Origin: CAYTLQ01 sp964438715
Lineage (GTDB): Bacteria > Bacteroidota > Ignavibacteria > Ignavibacteriales > Ignavibacteriaceae
DNA length: 29,474 nt
Direction: 5' to 3'
Assembly: GCA_964438715.1 (NCBI GenBank)
Contig: CAYTLQ010000338.1
Span: 1 to 29,474, forward strand
Below are positions 6,438 through 14,670 of this stretch, piece by piece. The translations under genes and the position numbers were made by a program. Numbering within the stretch: position 1 is the stretch's first letter; every line of letters begins with the position of its first letter. The notes under the pieces were generated by a model. That model was not told the DNA's origin. It saw nothing but the letters and a program-made list of their open reading frames with translations, and searched no databases.

Positions 6438-7667
6438 ATGTGGCTGAAAATTTTCTACCTAACGGTGTTTTTATCTTTATATACTTATGCTAAAATAATC
6501 CAAGCTGGCACGAAGGGGCATCCCGTAAAGCTGAATGTGTGTATTAAACTAGCGAATGACTGCGATACCATCCTCGTTAATGGAGGATATTATTTTGAAT
6601 CTGAGATTATTATAAATAAACGAATTACAATATTAGGTAAAAACCTTCCTGTTATTGATGCGGGGAAAAAACACAGTATATTTATTATAAAAAGCCCTGC
6701 AGTGGTGATTAAAGGATTTAAGCTCATTAATACACCGGTAAGCTATACCGTAGAGTATTCTGCGATCAGAGTTCTTGGCTCAGATTCCTGTCAAATAATC
6801 AATAATCAATTTTATAACAATTTTTTTGGTGTATATCTTCTTGGTTCCAACTATTGCCTTGTTAGCCATAACTCTTTTATATCGTTTGGTAAAAGCGAAG
6901 CAGGCTCAGGGAATGGAATACATCTCTGGAAATGTAAATACATAAAAATCACAGGCAACAGAATAGAAGGCCATAGGGACGGAATTTATCTTGAATTTGC
7001 TGAGAACTGTTATGTGTCCGGTAATTATTCCACAAACAACCGCCGGTACGGAATGCATTTTATGTTCTCAAACAATTGTGTTTATGAAGAAAATGTTTTT
7101 ACCCGCAACTCCGCAGGAGTGGCTGTAATGTACACCCGCTATGTAACAATGCTGAAAAACAAGTTTGAAAATAACTGGGGTACGGGATCATACGGATTGC
7201 TGCTAAAAGAGATATATGAAAGTTCCGTCAGAGAAAATCTTTTTTACAATAATTCCGTAGGCTTGTATAGCGAAGGATCGAACTCAATTATAATAACAAA
7301 TAATATTTTTGCAAATAACGGATGGGCGGTACGAATAATGGCTAATTCAATGGATAATGTGTTTAGAAAAAATGATTTTGTGATGAACACATTTGAAGTA
7401 GCAACCAATAGTACACAAAATTTCAATATATTCGAGAACAATTACTGGAGCCAGTATAAGGGATATGACCTAAATAAAGACGGAATCGGTGATGTCCCTC
7501 ATCACCCGGTTACTTTATACTCCCTTCTTATTGAAAAAAATTCTGCCGCTTTACTTTTATTAAGAAGTTTTCTGGTAGAACTTATGAATTACACAGAAAG
7601 AATTTTTCCCGTTCTAACTCCTGAAAAATTAGTGGATAGTTCACCAAGTATGAAGAAATTAAATTGA
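6438..7667 (+). CDS. nosD: NosD, periplasmic copper-centre maturation protein
   Basis: 409 residues. A signal peptide (residues 1-18, LKIFYLTVFLSLYTYA) precedes a right-handed parallel beta-helix built of repeated NxF-type turns, for example NNFFGVYLLGSNYCLVSHNS, GNRIEGHRDGIYLEF, NCVYEENVFTRNSAGVAV and NLFYNNSVGLYSEGSN. This is the carbohydrate-binding-like/CASH fold of NosD, which works with the NosFY transporter to assemble CuZ (copper and sulfide) in NosZ. The motif NYWSQYKGYDLNKDGIGDVP near residue 335 is highly typical of NosD. It starts directly after the nosL stop and its stop codon overlaps the start of nosF (TTGA). Confidence 0.94.
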   Translation: MWLKIFYLTVFLSLYTYAKIIQAGTKGHPVKLNVCIKLANDCDTILVNGGYYFESEIIINKRITILGKNLPVIDAGKKHSIFIIKSPAVVIKGFKLINTPVSYTVEYSAIRVLGSDSCQIINNQFYNNFFGVYLLGSNYCLVSHNSFISFGKSEAGSGNGIHLWKCKYIKITGNRIEGHRDGIYLEFAENCYVSGNYSTNNRRYGMHFMFSNNCVYEENVFTRNSAGVAVMYTRYVTMLKNKFENNWGTGSYGLLLKEIYESSVRENLFYNNSVGLYSEGSNSIIITNNIFANNGWAVRIMANSMDNVFRKNDFVMNTFEVATNSTQNFNIFENNYWSQYKGYDLNKDGIGDVPHHPVTLYSLLIEKNSAALLLLRSFLVELMNYTERIFPVLTPEKLVDSSPSMKKLN

Positions 7668-8374
7668 TCCGTATTGAAAACATCAGCAAATATTACGGCC
7701 GAATCAGGGCGTTAACCGGATTTTCCTATGAATTTAGGCAAGGCAAAGTTACTACCATTGTTGGGCCGAACGGCTCAGGTAAAACTACTCTTATGAAATG
7801 TATTCTGGGATTTGTCAAGATTAATGAAGGCAAAATTTACTTTGACGGGAAACCTATAAACGGGGGCGCATCCTATAGGGAGAGAATAGGATATATGGCT
7901 CAAAAACCCGCATTTCCTGAAAACCTTCAGCCGATAGAAATAATTGACCTTATTAAATCACTGAGAAGCGGCTACATAAATTATGACGAAGCTCTTTTGT
8001 CAGATTTTGAATTCTATTCTGAGCTTGAAAAACCATTTCATTCGTTATCTGGCGGAAATAAACAAAAACTTAATGCTATTATTGCTTTCCATTTTAACCC
8101 CGAGCTTATTATCCTTGATGAACCTACGGCAGGCCTTGACCCCCTTACCTGCAAAATACTAAAAGACAAGATTAAAAGAGAAAGAAATAATGGTAAAACC
8201 ATACTACTCACTTCGCACATTATTGACGAAATAGAAGAGCTTACTGATGACTTAATTATGCTGGATGAGGGTGAATTGAGATTTAAACTTAGCTCGGAAG
8301 AAATAAATAAATCTTCAAGCCACAAAATCTCTGGACTGATTGAAGAAATGTTCAGGAAGGTAAAGAGTGAATAG
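7664..8374 (+). CDS. nosF: NosF, ABC transporter ATPase
   Basis: 236 residues, standard for an ABC ATPase subunit. Walker A GPNGSGKTT at 34-42, signature LSGGNKQ at 128-134, Walker B LIILDEP at 148-154 followed by the D-loop AGLDP, and switch histidine in TSH at 183-185 are all intact. It pairs with NosY to power delivery of a sulfur species or other component for CuZ assembly by NosD. The start is TTG at 7664, sharing four bases with the nosD stop; no better start exists, since conserved residues begin at once (IRIENISKYYG). The 3' end overlaps nosY by 8 bases. Confidence 0.94.
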   Translation: MIRIENISKYYGRIRALTGFSYEFRQGKVTTIVGPNGSGKTTLMKCILGFVKINEGKIYFDGKPINGGASYRERIGYMAQKPAFPENLQPIEIIDLIKSLRSGYINYDEALLSDFEFYSELEKPFHSLSGGNKQKLNAIIAFHFNPELIILDEPTAGLDPLTCKILKDKIKRERNNGKTILLTSHIIDEIEELTDDLIMLDEGELRFKLSSEEINKSSSHKISGLIEEMFRKVKSE

Positions 8375-9164
8375 ATTCTCAAAGATTACTTTTTATGAGC
8401 TAAGGAATCTTACTCGTTCCAAATGGACAATCCTCTTCTCGATTTTTTACTTCGTAATTTGCGAGAGCCTCTTTCTGCTAGAGAATAAAGGTGAGAAGGT
8501 AATATTAAGCCTTTTCAACTTCATATTACTTATAATCCCTGTAATATCACTTTTTTTTGGGCTTACATTTCTAAATAATGAGAAGCCGTTTATTGAGCTT
8601 CTGCTATCACAGCCGGTCCGAAGAAGGGATATCTTTAATGGGCTTTACTTAAGTTTATCAATAACACTCACGGCAACCATGCTGATTGGCGTCGGGCTCC
8701 CTGTAGCACTTAATTACCATTCTTATAGAATTGCTCTGGATTTGCTGATTGTATTTTTTGTATCATCAATCCTTCTGAATCAGATTTTCATCGGGATAGC
8801 GTTTCTTGCAGCATTCATATTCAGTGATAGGGCTAAAGGCCTTTTACTTGTGATTGGGTTCTGGTTATTTTCATTCATTTTCTACGATATCGGAATATTA
8901 ATCGTATCCTACATACTTAAAGATTATCCAGTTGATAGCCTAATACTTTTTGTCACCCTATTAAATCCCGTTGATGTCGGAAGAATTATCCTGCTTCTGC
9001 AATTTGATATTGCAGCATTGATGGGTTATACTGCTGCGGTTTATCATTTGCATCTTGGTAGCTTTTTTACTACCGTAATTTTATTTTGCTCATTATGTAT
9101 ATGGGCATATTTGCCATATCAAATATCAAAAAGTCTTTTCCGTAAAAGGGATTTTATCCTCTAA
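8367..9164 (+). CDS. nosY: NosY, ABC-2 type permease
   Basis: 265 residues with six hydrophobic spans (about 20-38, 46-66, 96-116, 128-152, 162-182 and 228-248). The segment LLSQPVRRRDIFNGLYLSLS between spans 2 and 3 is the typical cytoplasmic coupling region of NosY, and LNPVDVGRIILLLQFDIAALMGYTAA near 198-223 is another NosY hallmark. It forms the membrane channel for NosF. Start GTG at 8367 lies inside nosF. This is the last nos gene; a degenerate IS element starts 27 bases after its stop, and no terminator is visible between. Confidence 0.93.
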   Translation: MNRFSKITFYELRNLTRSKWTILFSIFYFVICESLFLLENKGEKVILSLFNFILLIIPVISLFFGLTFLNNEKPFIELLLSQPVRRRDIFNGLYLSLSITLTATMLIGVGLPVALNYHSYRIALDLLIVFFVSSILLNQIFIGIAFLAAFIFSDRAKGLLLVIGFWLFSFIFYDIGILIVSYILKDYPVDSLILFVTLLNPVDVGRIILLLQFDIAALMGYTAAVYHLHLGSFFTTVILFCSLCIWAYLPYQISKSLFRKRDFIL

Positions 9165-9190
9165 ATTCCAAAAGTTGTACTTATCCTTCA

Positions 9191-10575
9191 CATCCGTCCA
9201 AAACGATAAAAAAAAGACTACCCCAATAAGGATGGGTATTTAACCAAAGCCGTAAATTTGTTTAACAAACATAAAATTGTGCGAGGTAGTCTATGGCAAT
9301 TGTAACTTTTTTTTCTTAAATACTGTACTTACTTCAACGCTCAATTTTTAATTCAACAGTAGTTAAAAATAAGACTTAAAACACTCAAAAGGAATAAATA
9401 GCTGGACGCTTCTGGTGTCTATGTTATTCTGCCTTTTTGCCGAGGCATATTCTGTCCGAGACATCAGTAACGGACTCAGATCAATGACAGGGAATGCAAG
9501 TCATGTGGGTTTACAGAAGAAAATCCCAGGTCGGTTTATTATCTCATACATTAATGAACATCGTAACTGGCAGATGTTTAGAGAACTCTACATAAATTGA
9601 AAGACTATTTACAGAGTAATGAGAAATATCTGCAAAGGAAGCAGTTTGAGGATATCGACTGTAAAATATTTATGCTCGTTAACACAGTGATAAATCTGTG
9701 CCTGAAAGTATTTGAGTGGGGGCCACCTACTGAAATCAAAAAGGAGCAATGAAGATTCATACCCTTCTTGATTCTGACGGATGTATGCTTTCATATATTT
9801 TTATGACAACATGCAAACACTCTGATGTAAAGCACGCCCGCCAAATGACCCTTCCGAAGTATAGTGTTGTAGAAATGGATCGAGGGTATCAATCGTTTAA
9901 GATGTTTTGGGAATGGACAATAAATACTATTTTCTTTGTCACTCGTCTTAGAGATTGGAGAAATTATGTCACGGTAGCTGAAAACAATCTTACCTGGAAA
10001 GATGTTCAGCATATAATAAAAGATGGAAATGAACTTACAGAAGTAGAGTCAAGGAGTAATATCAGGTATAGCTCAGGCGTTTGGCAATCTATAATGCAAA
10101 ACAGAACAGGGTAATTATTTTATTAACGAACAATTTACCTTTGGCAGCAGAAACTGTGGCAGAGCTATATAAGCAGCGCCGGAGCATCGGGATTTTTTTC
10201 AAAGAACTGAAACAACATCTGAAAATCAATTCTTTTATTGCTACAAGCGAGAATGCTATGTGGATACAGATTTGGATAGCATTGATAACGATACTATTGC
10301 TTAAGTATCTTAAAGAAAAGGCTCAATTCAATTGGAATCTGTCAAATTTAATTAATTTTCTGAGGATTAACCTGTTTGTAAAGACGGATTTAAAGTATTG
10401 GTTAAACAAACGATTTTGGCATCAGGATGAGGAAATCCGACAAAATGGGCAGTTGACTTTCTATCAGATGTGGGGGATAGACGCGAAAACTGTCTGAAAC
10501 CACTACTGTTTTCTCATATAATAGCTTAATATTTAAGAATCTCTTCTTTACCCCGTTTTATTTTGGACAGCTATG
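9191..10575 (+). mobile_element. Degenerate IS4-family insertion sequence
   Basis: About 1.39 kb. The ends carry related inverted sequences: CATCCGTCCAAAACG on the left (9191-9205) and, read inward, CATAGCTGTCCAAAA on the right (10575-10561), sharing GTCCAAAA. Inside is one decayed transposase. Near the left end AGACTACC (9215-9222) and GGTAGTCT (9285-9292) form an internal inverted repeat around 62 bases, perhaps a site that limits read-in transcription. No clean target duplication is seen, so the exact ends are approximate. It separates nosY from the OsmC gene. Confidence 0.75.
9373..10497 (+). pseudogene. IS4-family transposase (DUF4372 type), frameshifted and catalytically dead
   Basis: Four pieces in different frames line up with one transposase. 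Piece 1 (9373-9600): LLVSMLFCLFAEAYSVRDIS NGLRSMTG, the DUF4372 region. Piece 2 (about 9598-9750): KDYLQSNEKYLQ ... FMLVNTVINLCLKVFEW. Piece 3 (9749-10114): MKIHTLLDSDGC ... VVEMDRGYQSFKMF ... FFVTRLRD. Piece 4 (10081-10497): LTNNLPLAAETVAELYKQRR, FFKELKQHLKINSF, TSENAMWIQIWIAL. The first catalytic Asp, expected in D-[ST]-T-T-I, is Asn (VNTVI); the second Asp is kept in DRGY; the YREK-box Glu, expected 4 residues after the Arg, is Gly (YKQRRSIG). With these losses, an early stop at 9598 and further frame changes near 9748 and 10100, it cannot move itself. The 5' 60 or so codons before 9373 are also scrambled by stops. Confidence 0.8.
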
Positions 10576-10586
10576 CAAAAAAAATA

Positions 10587-10694
10587 GTGAAACCCCCTAT
10601 TGATATTGCTTTCAAAGCGTTGGAGGTTGATTATTCCGAAGCTGTTAAAAGTTTAGAAACAACCGTAATTTCAAATAAACCAATTTATCTATAA
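10587..10694 (+). other. Short open frame beside the IS right end, possible gene remnant
   Basis: A 35-codon frame from GTG 10587 reads KPPIDIAFKALEVDYSEAVK and ends in NKPIYL. It begins 12 bases after the IS end, has gene-like composition and could be the tail of a gene cut by the insertion. I do not recognise it. No matching other half is seen to the left of the IS, where nosY is intact. Confidence 0.2.
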
Positions 10695-10722
10695 TTTCTT
10701 GAATGGCAGGCCTATTTAATTC

Positions 10723-10752
10723 TGCCGTACCACTGATGGTAGTGGTACGGCA
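10723..10752 (-). terminator. Strong hairpin after the OsmC gene
   Basis: TGCCGTACCACT (10723-10734) and AGTGGTACGGCA (10741-10752) form a perfect 12-bp stem with a 6-base loop, 9 bases beyond the stop of the minus-strand gene. Neither side has a long T run, so termination would be weak or rely on other factors; it could also be a 3' stabiliser. Confidence 0.55.
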
Positions 10753-10761
10753 ACAGTTTTG

Positions 10762-11190
10762 TTATTGTACTAATTTTGCGTTAAGCTCGAATGTTGTACC
10801 GGTTAACGCCTTTGAAACCGGACAAGTGTTTTTTGTGTTTTCTGCATAGGTCTGGAATGTTGCCTCATCTATTCCTTCAACCACTGCTTCGCAGTTTACT
10901 ACTATTTTTGTTATTCTGAAGCCTTCTTCAAGTTTTTCGATATAAACCTGATCTTCTGTTTTTACGCTTATAGGTTTATATCCGCCTTTTGCAAGTCCGG
11001 CTGATAACGCCATTGAGTAAAATCCTGCATGTGCCGCGGCTATGAGTTCTTCAGGATTTGTTCCCGTTCCTTCTTCAAAGCGGGAAGAAAATGAATACTG
11101 ACCGTTAAACGAACCCGTTTCTGTTGCGAGGTTTCCTTTTCCCGATAATAAATCACCTGACCATTCAGCTTTTGCTTTTCTAATGGGCAT
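10762..11190 (-). CDS. OsmC-family protein lacking the peroxidatic cysteine
   Basis: 142 residues, the normal OsmC length. OsmC/Ohr proteins are thiol peroxidases that reduce organic hydroperoxides with a pair of cysteines. The family pattern is clear: KAKAEWSGDLLSGKGNL at the start, FEEGTGTNPEELIAAAHA at 39-55, and TKNTCPVSKALTGT at 119-132 with the resolving Cys123. The peroxidatic Cys should lie 66 residues earlier in HA[AG]C[FY]SM; here residue 57 is Phe (HAGFYSM, codon TTT at 11020-11022, one base from TGT). The only other Cys is 100. The protein should therefore be inactive as a peroxidase, unless it works differently. A good ribosome site (AGGAG) precedes ATG 11190. It is transcribed alone toward the IS. 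Confidence 0.88.
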   Translation of the reverse strand: MPIRKAKAEWSGDLLSGKGNLATETGSFNGQYSFSSRFEEGTGTNPEELIAAAHAGFYSMALSAGLAKGGYKPISVKTEDQVYIEKLEEGFRITKIVVNCEAVVEGIDEATFQTYAENTKNTCPVSKALTGTTFELNAKLVQ

Positions 11191-11336
11191 TTTTGCTCCT
11201 GTTTTTTAGGTAATGAATATTTTTTTGTTGCAGTGTAAAATTAGTCACGCAGAGCTATAATGCCAAGAATTACTTGATTATTTTGTAAAACATAAATTGC
11301 TGACTGTTATTTATCAATTATCTTTTTATCCATCAT

Positions 11337-13532
11337 TTACATAATAACATTAACTCCAAAAACAATTGTCCTTTTGCCGAAATAGCTTTCTATTTCTTTT
11401 TTCATCTTATAATCGGGAGAATAGTAATAACCAAATATGTTGTTAAGATTAAAAATATTTAATCCTTCAACAAAGAAAATAAATCTCAGAGACTCCGAAA
11501 TGTTTGAAAAATGAGTAACCCGCAGGTCAAGCCGCTTGTATTCGGGAAATCGGTCAGAATTTGTTTCACCATATACGGGTGTGTAAATATTATAAATAGA
11601 ATTCCATTCGGCTGATGTTACCGGTGTAAAAGGCTTGCCGGTTGCATATTTCAGGTTTATTCCTGTTTGCCATTGAGGAGTAATAAAATACTTTAGTATT
11701 AATGTCAGGTTATGTGTTATATCGCTTGTAGATGGAAGTTCTCTGTTGTAATCCATCCAATACCTTTTGCTTTTTATGTAACCATACGAAAGCCACCCCT
11801 CAAATCCAAAATCTGTTTTGTTTTTTATGATTATGTCGAGTCCGTTTGCACTGCCATAACCGTCTGAAGAATAGTGTAGCAGTTTGTCTTCTACAGGCAG
11901 GTTATCATAAACCTTTCTGTAAATTTCAATACGCATTGAGTTGTTTTCGTCGTTTGCTAATTCATAAGCAGCGATATAATGATATGCCTTCATTGATTTT
12001 AAGTTTGGATTTCCATCCTCAGCCACCATCAATCGCGGATCCGGCATTTGGTTAAATATTCCAAAGGACGCCATAAGTTTTGATGCTTTTGTAAAAGTAT
12101 AGCCGATACTTAATCGTGGATTTATCCAATGTAGTTCGGGTGAAGGTATAAAATCCCCCCGAATTCCAATACTTGCTGATACATTTTGAATACCTAACAG
12201 ATTTATTCTCTCATACTCTGTATAAACACCGTACCTTTGCACGGTTATTCTTTCATCAAGTATTGTTCTCTCTGCTTCAGGTCTTATGTCGTAATTGTTT
12301 TCAGGGACACTACCTTTATAAAACAATTTCCTTTGCCCGGCTTCTGCACCAAATTTAATTCTGCTTTCTTTTGATAATGTCATATCAAAATCTGCACGGG
12401 CAGTTAACATTGCGTCCTCTTTATCGAGATCGAGTACACCAAGATTCCAGCTATTATTATGTGTACTGTGTGAAGCAGAAAATTTTAAAAAAAGCGAAGA
12501 TGACAGAATATCTGACCATTGAAAAACATTAAACAGATTCTCTGACTTTCCTGAAAATGTTCCGGCATATTCTGCCCTATCCACTTTAACACCCTGATCA
12601 TCAGATGCTCTGATTGTTAAAATTTTAATTTTCCCCGATTTCGAATATTGCCATGTATTACTTACCGTTACATTTTGTGTTACAGGCATTTGCGTAAATC
12701 TCTCCTGACCTCCGTTAACAAAAAAAATCGGTGCAGTAAAACTTCTGTCGAATTCGATTAGCGTTCCTATTGAACCGGATACCCAGGGTATATCCGCTGA
12801 TAGTGAAGCATTTGCAAGCGATAGCCCCATGTTTATCTGCCGTTTTTCCGGAGCAGATTTTGTCTCTATATCTACAACAGCTGAAAGCGCATTACCATAT
12901 TTGGCAGAAAAGCCTCCACTGGAAAAGTATAATCCCTTCACGAAATTGGTTTTCACATTTGAAAATAGTCCGCCATATCCCGATTCTAAAGTAAAAGGAT
13001 GATACATTACAGCTCCGTCAATAATGGTTATTGTTTCAATTGGGTCGCCGCCACGCACATAAAGCTCTGCACTCTCCGAAACCTGAGTGAGACCGGGCAG
13101 TGTTTTAAGTGATTGGAAAATATCTGCCGCACCTCCTGGTGTCATTAATATATCTGTTTTGTTTAGCACAATTCCCTTTTCCTTGGCCGAACCGAACGAA
13201 CTGGCCGTAACTACTGCCTCTTTCATCACGAGGACTGTTTCCTCAAGTCTCAGTTCTATATCTGTATCGTCTTTACCAATTTCAACCTGTATATGAGCTT
13301 TTTTGTAGCCAATCAATGTAGCGTTGAGAGTAATTCGTCCCGTCTTCTTTGTTGTAAACCTAAACAATCCTTCAGTATCGGTAATAGCACCGTCACTGCT
13401 ATTTTCAATAAACACTGTAACAAAGGGTAACGGATTACCGGAATAATCCAGCACCTTTCCTTTGAGTTCAGTTTGCTGAGCCTGCAGTTGTACTATTAGT
13501 AGCAATGAGATTAAAATTATTGATGTTTTCAT
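11337..13532 (-). CDS. TonB-dependent outer-membrane receptor
   Basis: 731 residues from ATG 13532; a TTG 15 bases upstream is less likely because ATG 13532 lies one base past the stop of the preceding gene. A signal peptide ending in LQAQ is followed by a carboxypeptidase-regulatory-like domain (about 20-100: ELKGKVLDYSGNPLPFVTVF, DTEGLFRF), then a plug domain (about 105-215: VVTASSFGSAKEKG, LKTLPGLTQVSESAELYVRG GDP), then a long beta-barrel with aromatic alternation ending in RTIVFGVNVIM. It takes up a substrate using TonB energy. There is no SusD neighbour, so glycan import of the SusCD type is unlikely; instead it is coupled to an exported TPR protein and lies downstream of a winged-helix regulator. 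The substrate is unknown. Confidence 0.88.
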   Translation of the reverse strand: MKTSIILISLLLIVQLQAQQTELKGKVLDYSGNPLPFVTVFIENSSDGAITDTEGLFRFTTKKTGRITLNATLIGYKKAHIQVEIGKDDTDIELRLEETVLVMKEAVVTASSFGSAKEKGIVLNKTDILMTPGGAADIFQSLKTLPGLTQVSESAELYVRGGDPIETITIIDGAVMYHPFTLESGYGGLFSNVKTNFVKGLYFSSGGFSAKYGNALSAVVDIETKSAPEKRQINMGLSLANASLSADIPWVSGSIGTLIEFDRSFTAPIFFVNGGQERFTQMPVTQNVTVSNTWQYSKSGKIKILTIRASDDQGVKVDRAEYAGTFSGKSENLFNVFQWSDILSSSLFLKFSASHSTHNNSWNLGVLDLDKEDAMLTARADFDMTLSKESRIKFGAEAGQRKLFYKGSVPENNYDIRPEAERTILDERITVQRYGVYTEYERINLLGIQNVSASIGIRGDFIPSPELHWINPRLSIGYTFTKASKLMASFGIFNQMPDPRLMVAEDGNPNLKSMKAYHYIAAYELANDENNSMRIEIYRKVYDNLPVEDKLLHYSSDGYGSANGLDIIIKNKTDFGFEGWLSYGYIKSKRYWMDYNRELPSTSDITHNLTLILKYFITPQWQTGINLKYATGKPFTPVTSAEWNSIYNIYTPVYGETNSDRFPEYKRLDLRVTHFSNISESLRFIFFVEGLNIFNLNNIFGYYYSPDYKMKKEIESYFGKRTIVFGVNVIM

Positions 13533-13533
13533 A

Positions 13534-14310
13534 TTACTCTTTCTCAACAGATTTTGTTTTCTTTTTCAATTCCGGTAACAATTTGTATTTAACCCAACCG
13601 AAATCCGGCTCAATTTCCAGTGCTTTTTTGAAATAAAAATCAGCAGTTGAATAACTCTCCGACTCCATATATGCTTTACCAATCCAGGCGAGAGCCTCAA
13701 GGCATCCCCATTCCGGAACAAAAATATTTTTCTTACTGTTTTTCTCACATAATGATATTGATTTATTAAAGCCGGCAATTGCTTCATCGCGGTTACCGCC
13801 AAACATTTCTGGGGTATTATATTTCATTATTCCCCGAATAAGATACACTCTGGGATTCTCGGGTGTTTTTTGCTCTGCTTCCTCTAATAAAGAATAAAAC
13901 GCAGGAGAAAGCGAAATTGCCTCAGTCCAGTTGTTTGCAATTCGCATTAAATAAATACCTGCAACCAACACCCTTGCTTCCGATGCAAATTCCTCAATCG
14001 GAAATAGCTCTCTTGCATACTTTTCAGCTTCTTCTGCAAGGCTAGCGAAGCCTTTCTCATCGCCTTTTCCCCTGTTCATTTCCAGCAATTTATATTCTGT
14101 GTATGCCAGATAATATAAAGCCTCTTTGTTTCCGTTTGAAGATTCATATAGAGTTTTCAACTCACCTTTTATTGCCGACATTACATCTGCCTGATAGAAA
14201 TTATTGGCAGTGCGTATCCTTGACTTTAGCGCTTCAATTTTTTCAGAAATCTGTTGCGCTTCTATAGAATAGGCAAATAACAGAACGAATAATAAAAGAA
14301 CCTTTTTCAT
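13534..14310 (-). CDS. Exported TPR protein coupled to the TonB receptor
   Basis: 258 residues. Signal peptide MKKVLLLFVLLFAYSIEAQQ, cleaved near Ala18. The rest is helical; a clear tetratricopeptide repeat is seen near the C-terminus (ALAWIGKAYMESESYSTADF YFKKALEIEPDFGWV, about 205-240), with weaker ones at about 60-110 and 150-185 (PRVYLIRGIMKYNTP ... DEAIAGFNKSISL). The C-terminus is Lys-rich. It lies first in a two-gene unit with the TonB-dependent receptor, separated by one base, so the two are made together; it may sit in the periplasm and assist the receptor or its cargo. An AAAG/CTTT operator-like site lies 19 bases upstream of the start. Confidence 0.8.
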   Translation of the reverse strand: MKKVLLLFVLLFAYSIEAQQISEKIEALKSRIRTANNFYQADVMSAIKGELKTLYESSNGNKEALYYLAYTEYKLLEMNRGKGDEKGFASLAEEAEKYARELFPIEEFASEARVLVAGIYLMRIANNWTEAISLSPAFYSLLEEAEQKTPENPRVYLIRGIMKYNTPEMFGGNRDEAIAGFNKSISLCEKNSKKNIFVPEWGCLEALAWIGKAYMESESYSTADFYFKKALEIEPDFGWVKYKLLPELKKKTKSVEKE

Positions 14311-14328
14311 AACTCTCCTTTGATGATT

Positions 14329-14355
14329 ATAAAGAACTTTAAAAAATAAAGTAAG
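14329..14355 (-). promoter_or_regulatory. Operator-like repeat before the TPR/TonB unit
   Basis: Plus-strand reading ATAAAGAACTTTA, then AAAAA, then TAAAGTAAG. The site at 15268-15294 has the same layout (ATAAAG-x-ACTTTA, six A or T, AAAGTAA). Here it sits between the regulator gene and the TPR gene, where a repressor of the TPR/receptor unit would bind. Confidence 0.5.
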
Positions 14356-14370
14356 TGAATAAAAAATTTT

Positions 14371-14667
14371 TTACTTCCCCAATAGTTTTTCCAAACGACT
14401 GACATAAATTTCGAATGCCTGTCTGCCTTTAGAAGAAATTTTACAAATCGTACGAGGTTTCCTATCAACAAAATCTTTTGTAACGGTAATATATCCGGCA
14501 TCTTCCAGTTTTTTTATATGTACACTGAGATTTCCATCTGTGGTATTTACCTGTTCTTTTAAGTAAGTAAAATCTGCAAACTCAACACTTAATAGCACTG
14601 CCATAATGGCGAGACGAATTCGGGAGTGGATTATATCATCCAACTGCTGATAATCAAAATCCGACAC
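14371..14667 (-). CDS. Small winged-helix transcription regulator
   Basis: 98 residues, almost all one winged-helix domain of the HTH_34/MarR-like kind: DDIIHSRIRLAIMAVLLSVE, FTYLKEQVNTTDGNLSVHIK KLEDAGYITV, then the wing VDRKPRTICKISSKGRQAFE. Proteins of this type are typically encoded beside a membrane protein gene and control a transport locus. The upstream membrane-protein gene ends 3 bases before this start, so the two form an operon. A candidate operator repeats upstream of both this operon and the next one, so autoregulation plus control of the TPR/TonB unit is likely. No sensor domain is present; the membrane protein could supply the signal. Confidence 0.82.
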   Translation of the reverse strand: MSDFDYQQLDDIIHSRIRLAIMAVLLSVEFADFTYLKEQVNTTDGNLSVHIKKLEDAGYITVTKDFVDRKPRTICKISSKGRQAFEIYVSRLEKLLGK

Positions 14668-14670
14668 AAA

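Noticed and set aside
9609..10012. Minus-strand open frames within the IS region
   Set aside because: They are antisense to transposase pieces with clear IS4 similarity and have no protein-like features.
13532..13547. TTG start of the TonB receptor at 13547
   Set aside because: ATG 13532 gives a normal signal peptide and follows the previous stop by one base.
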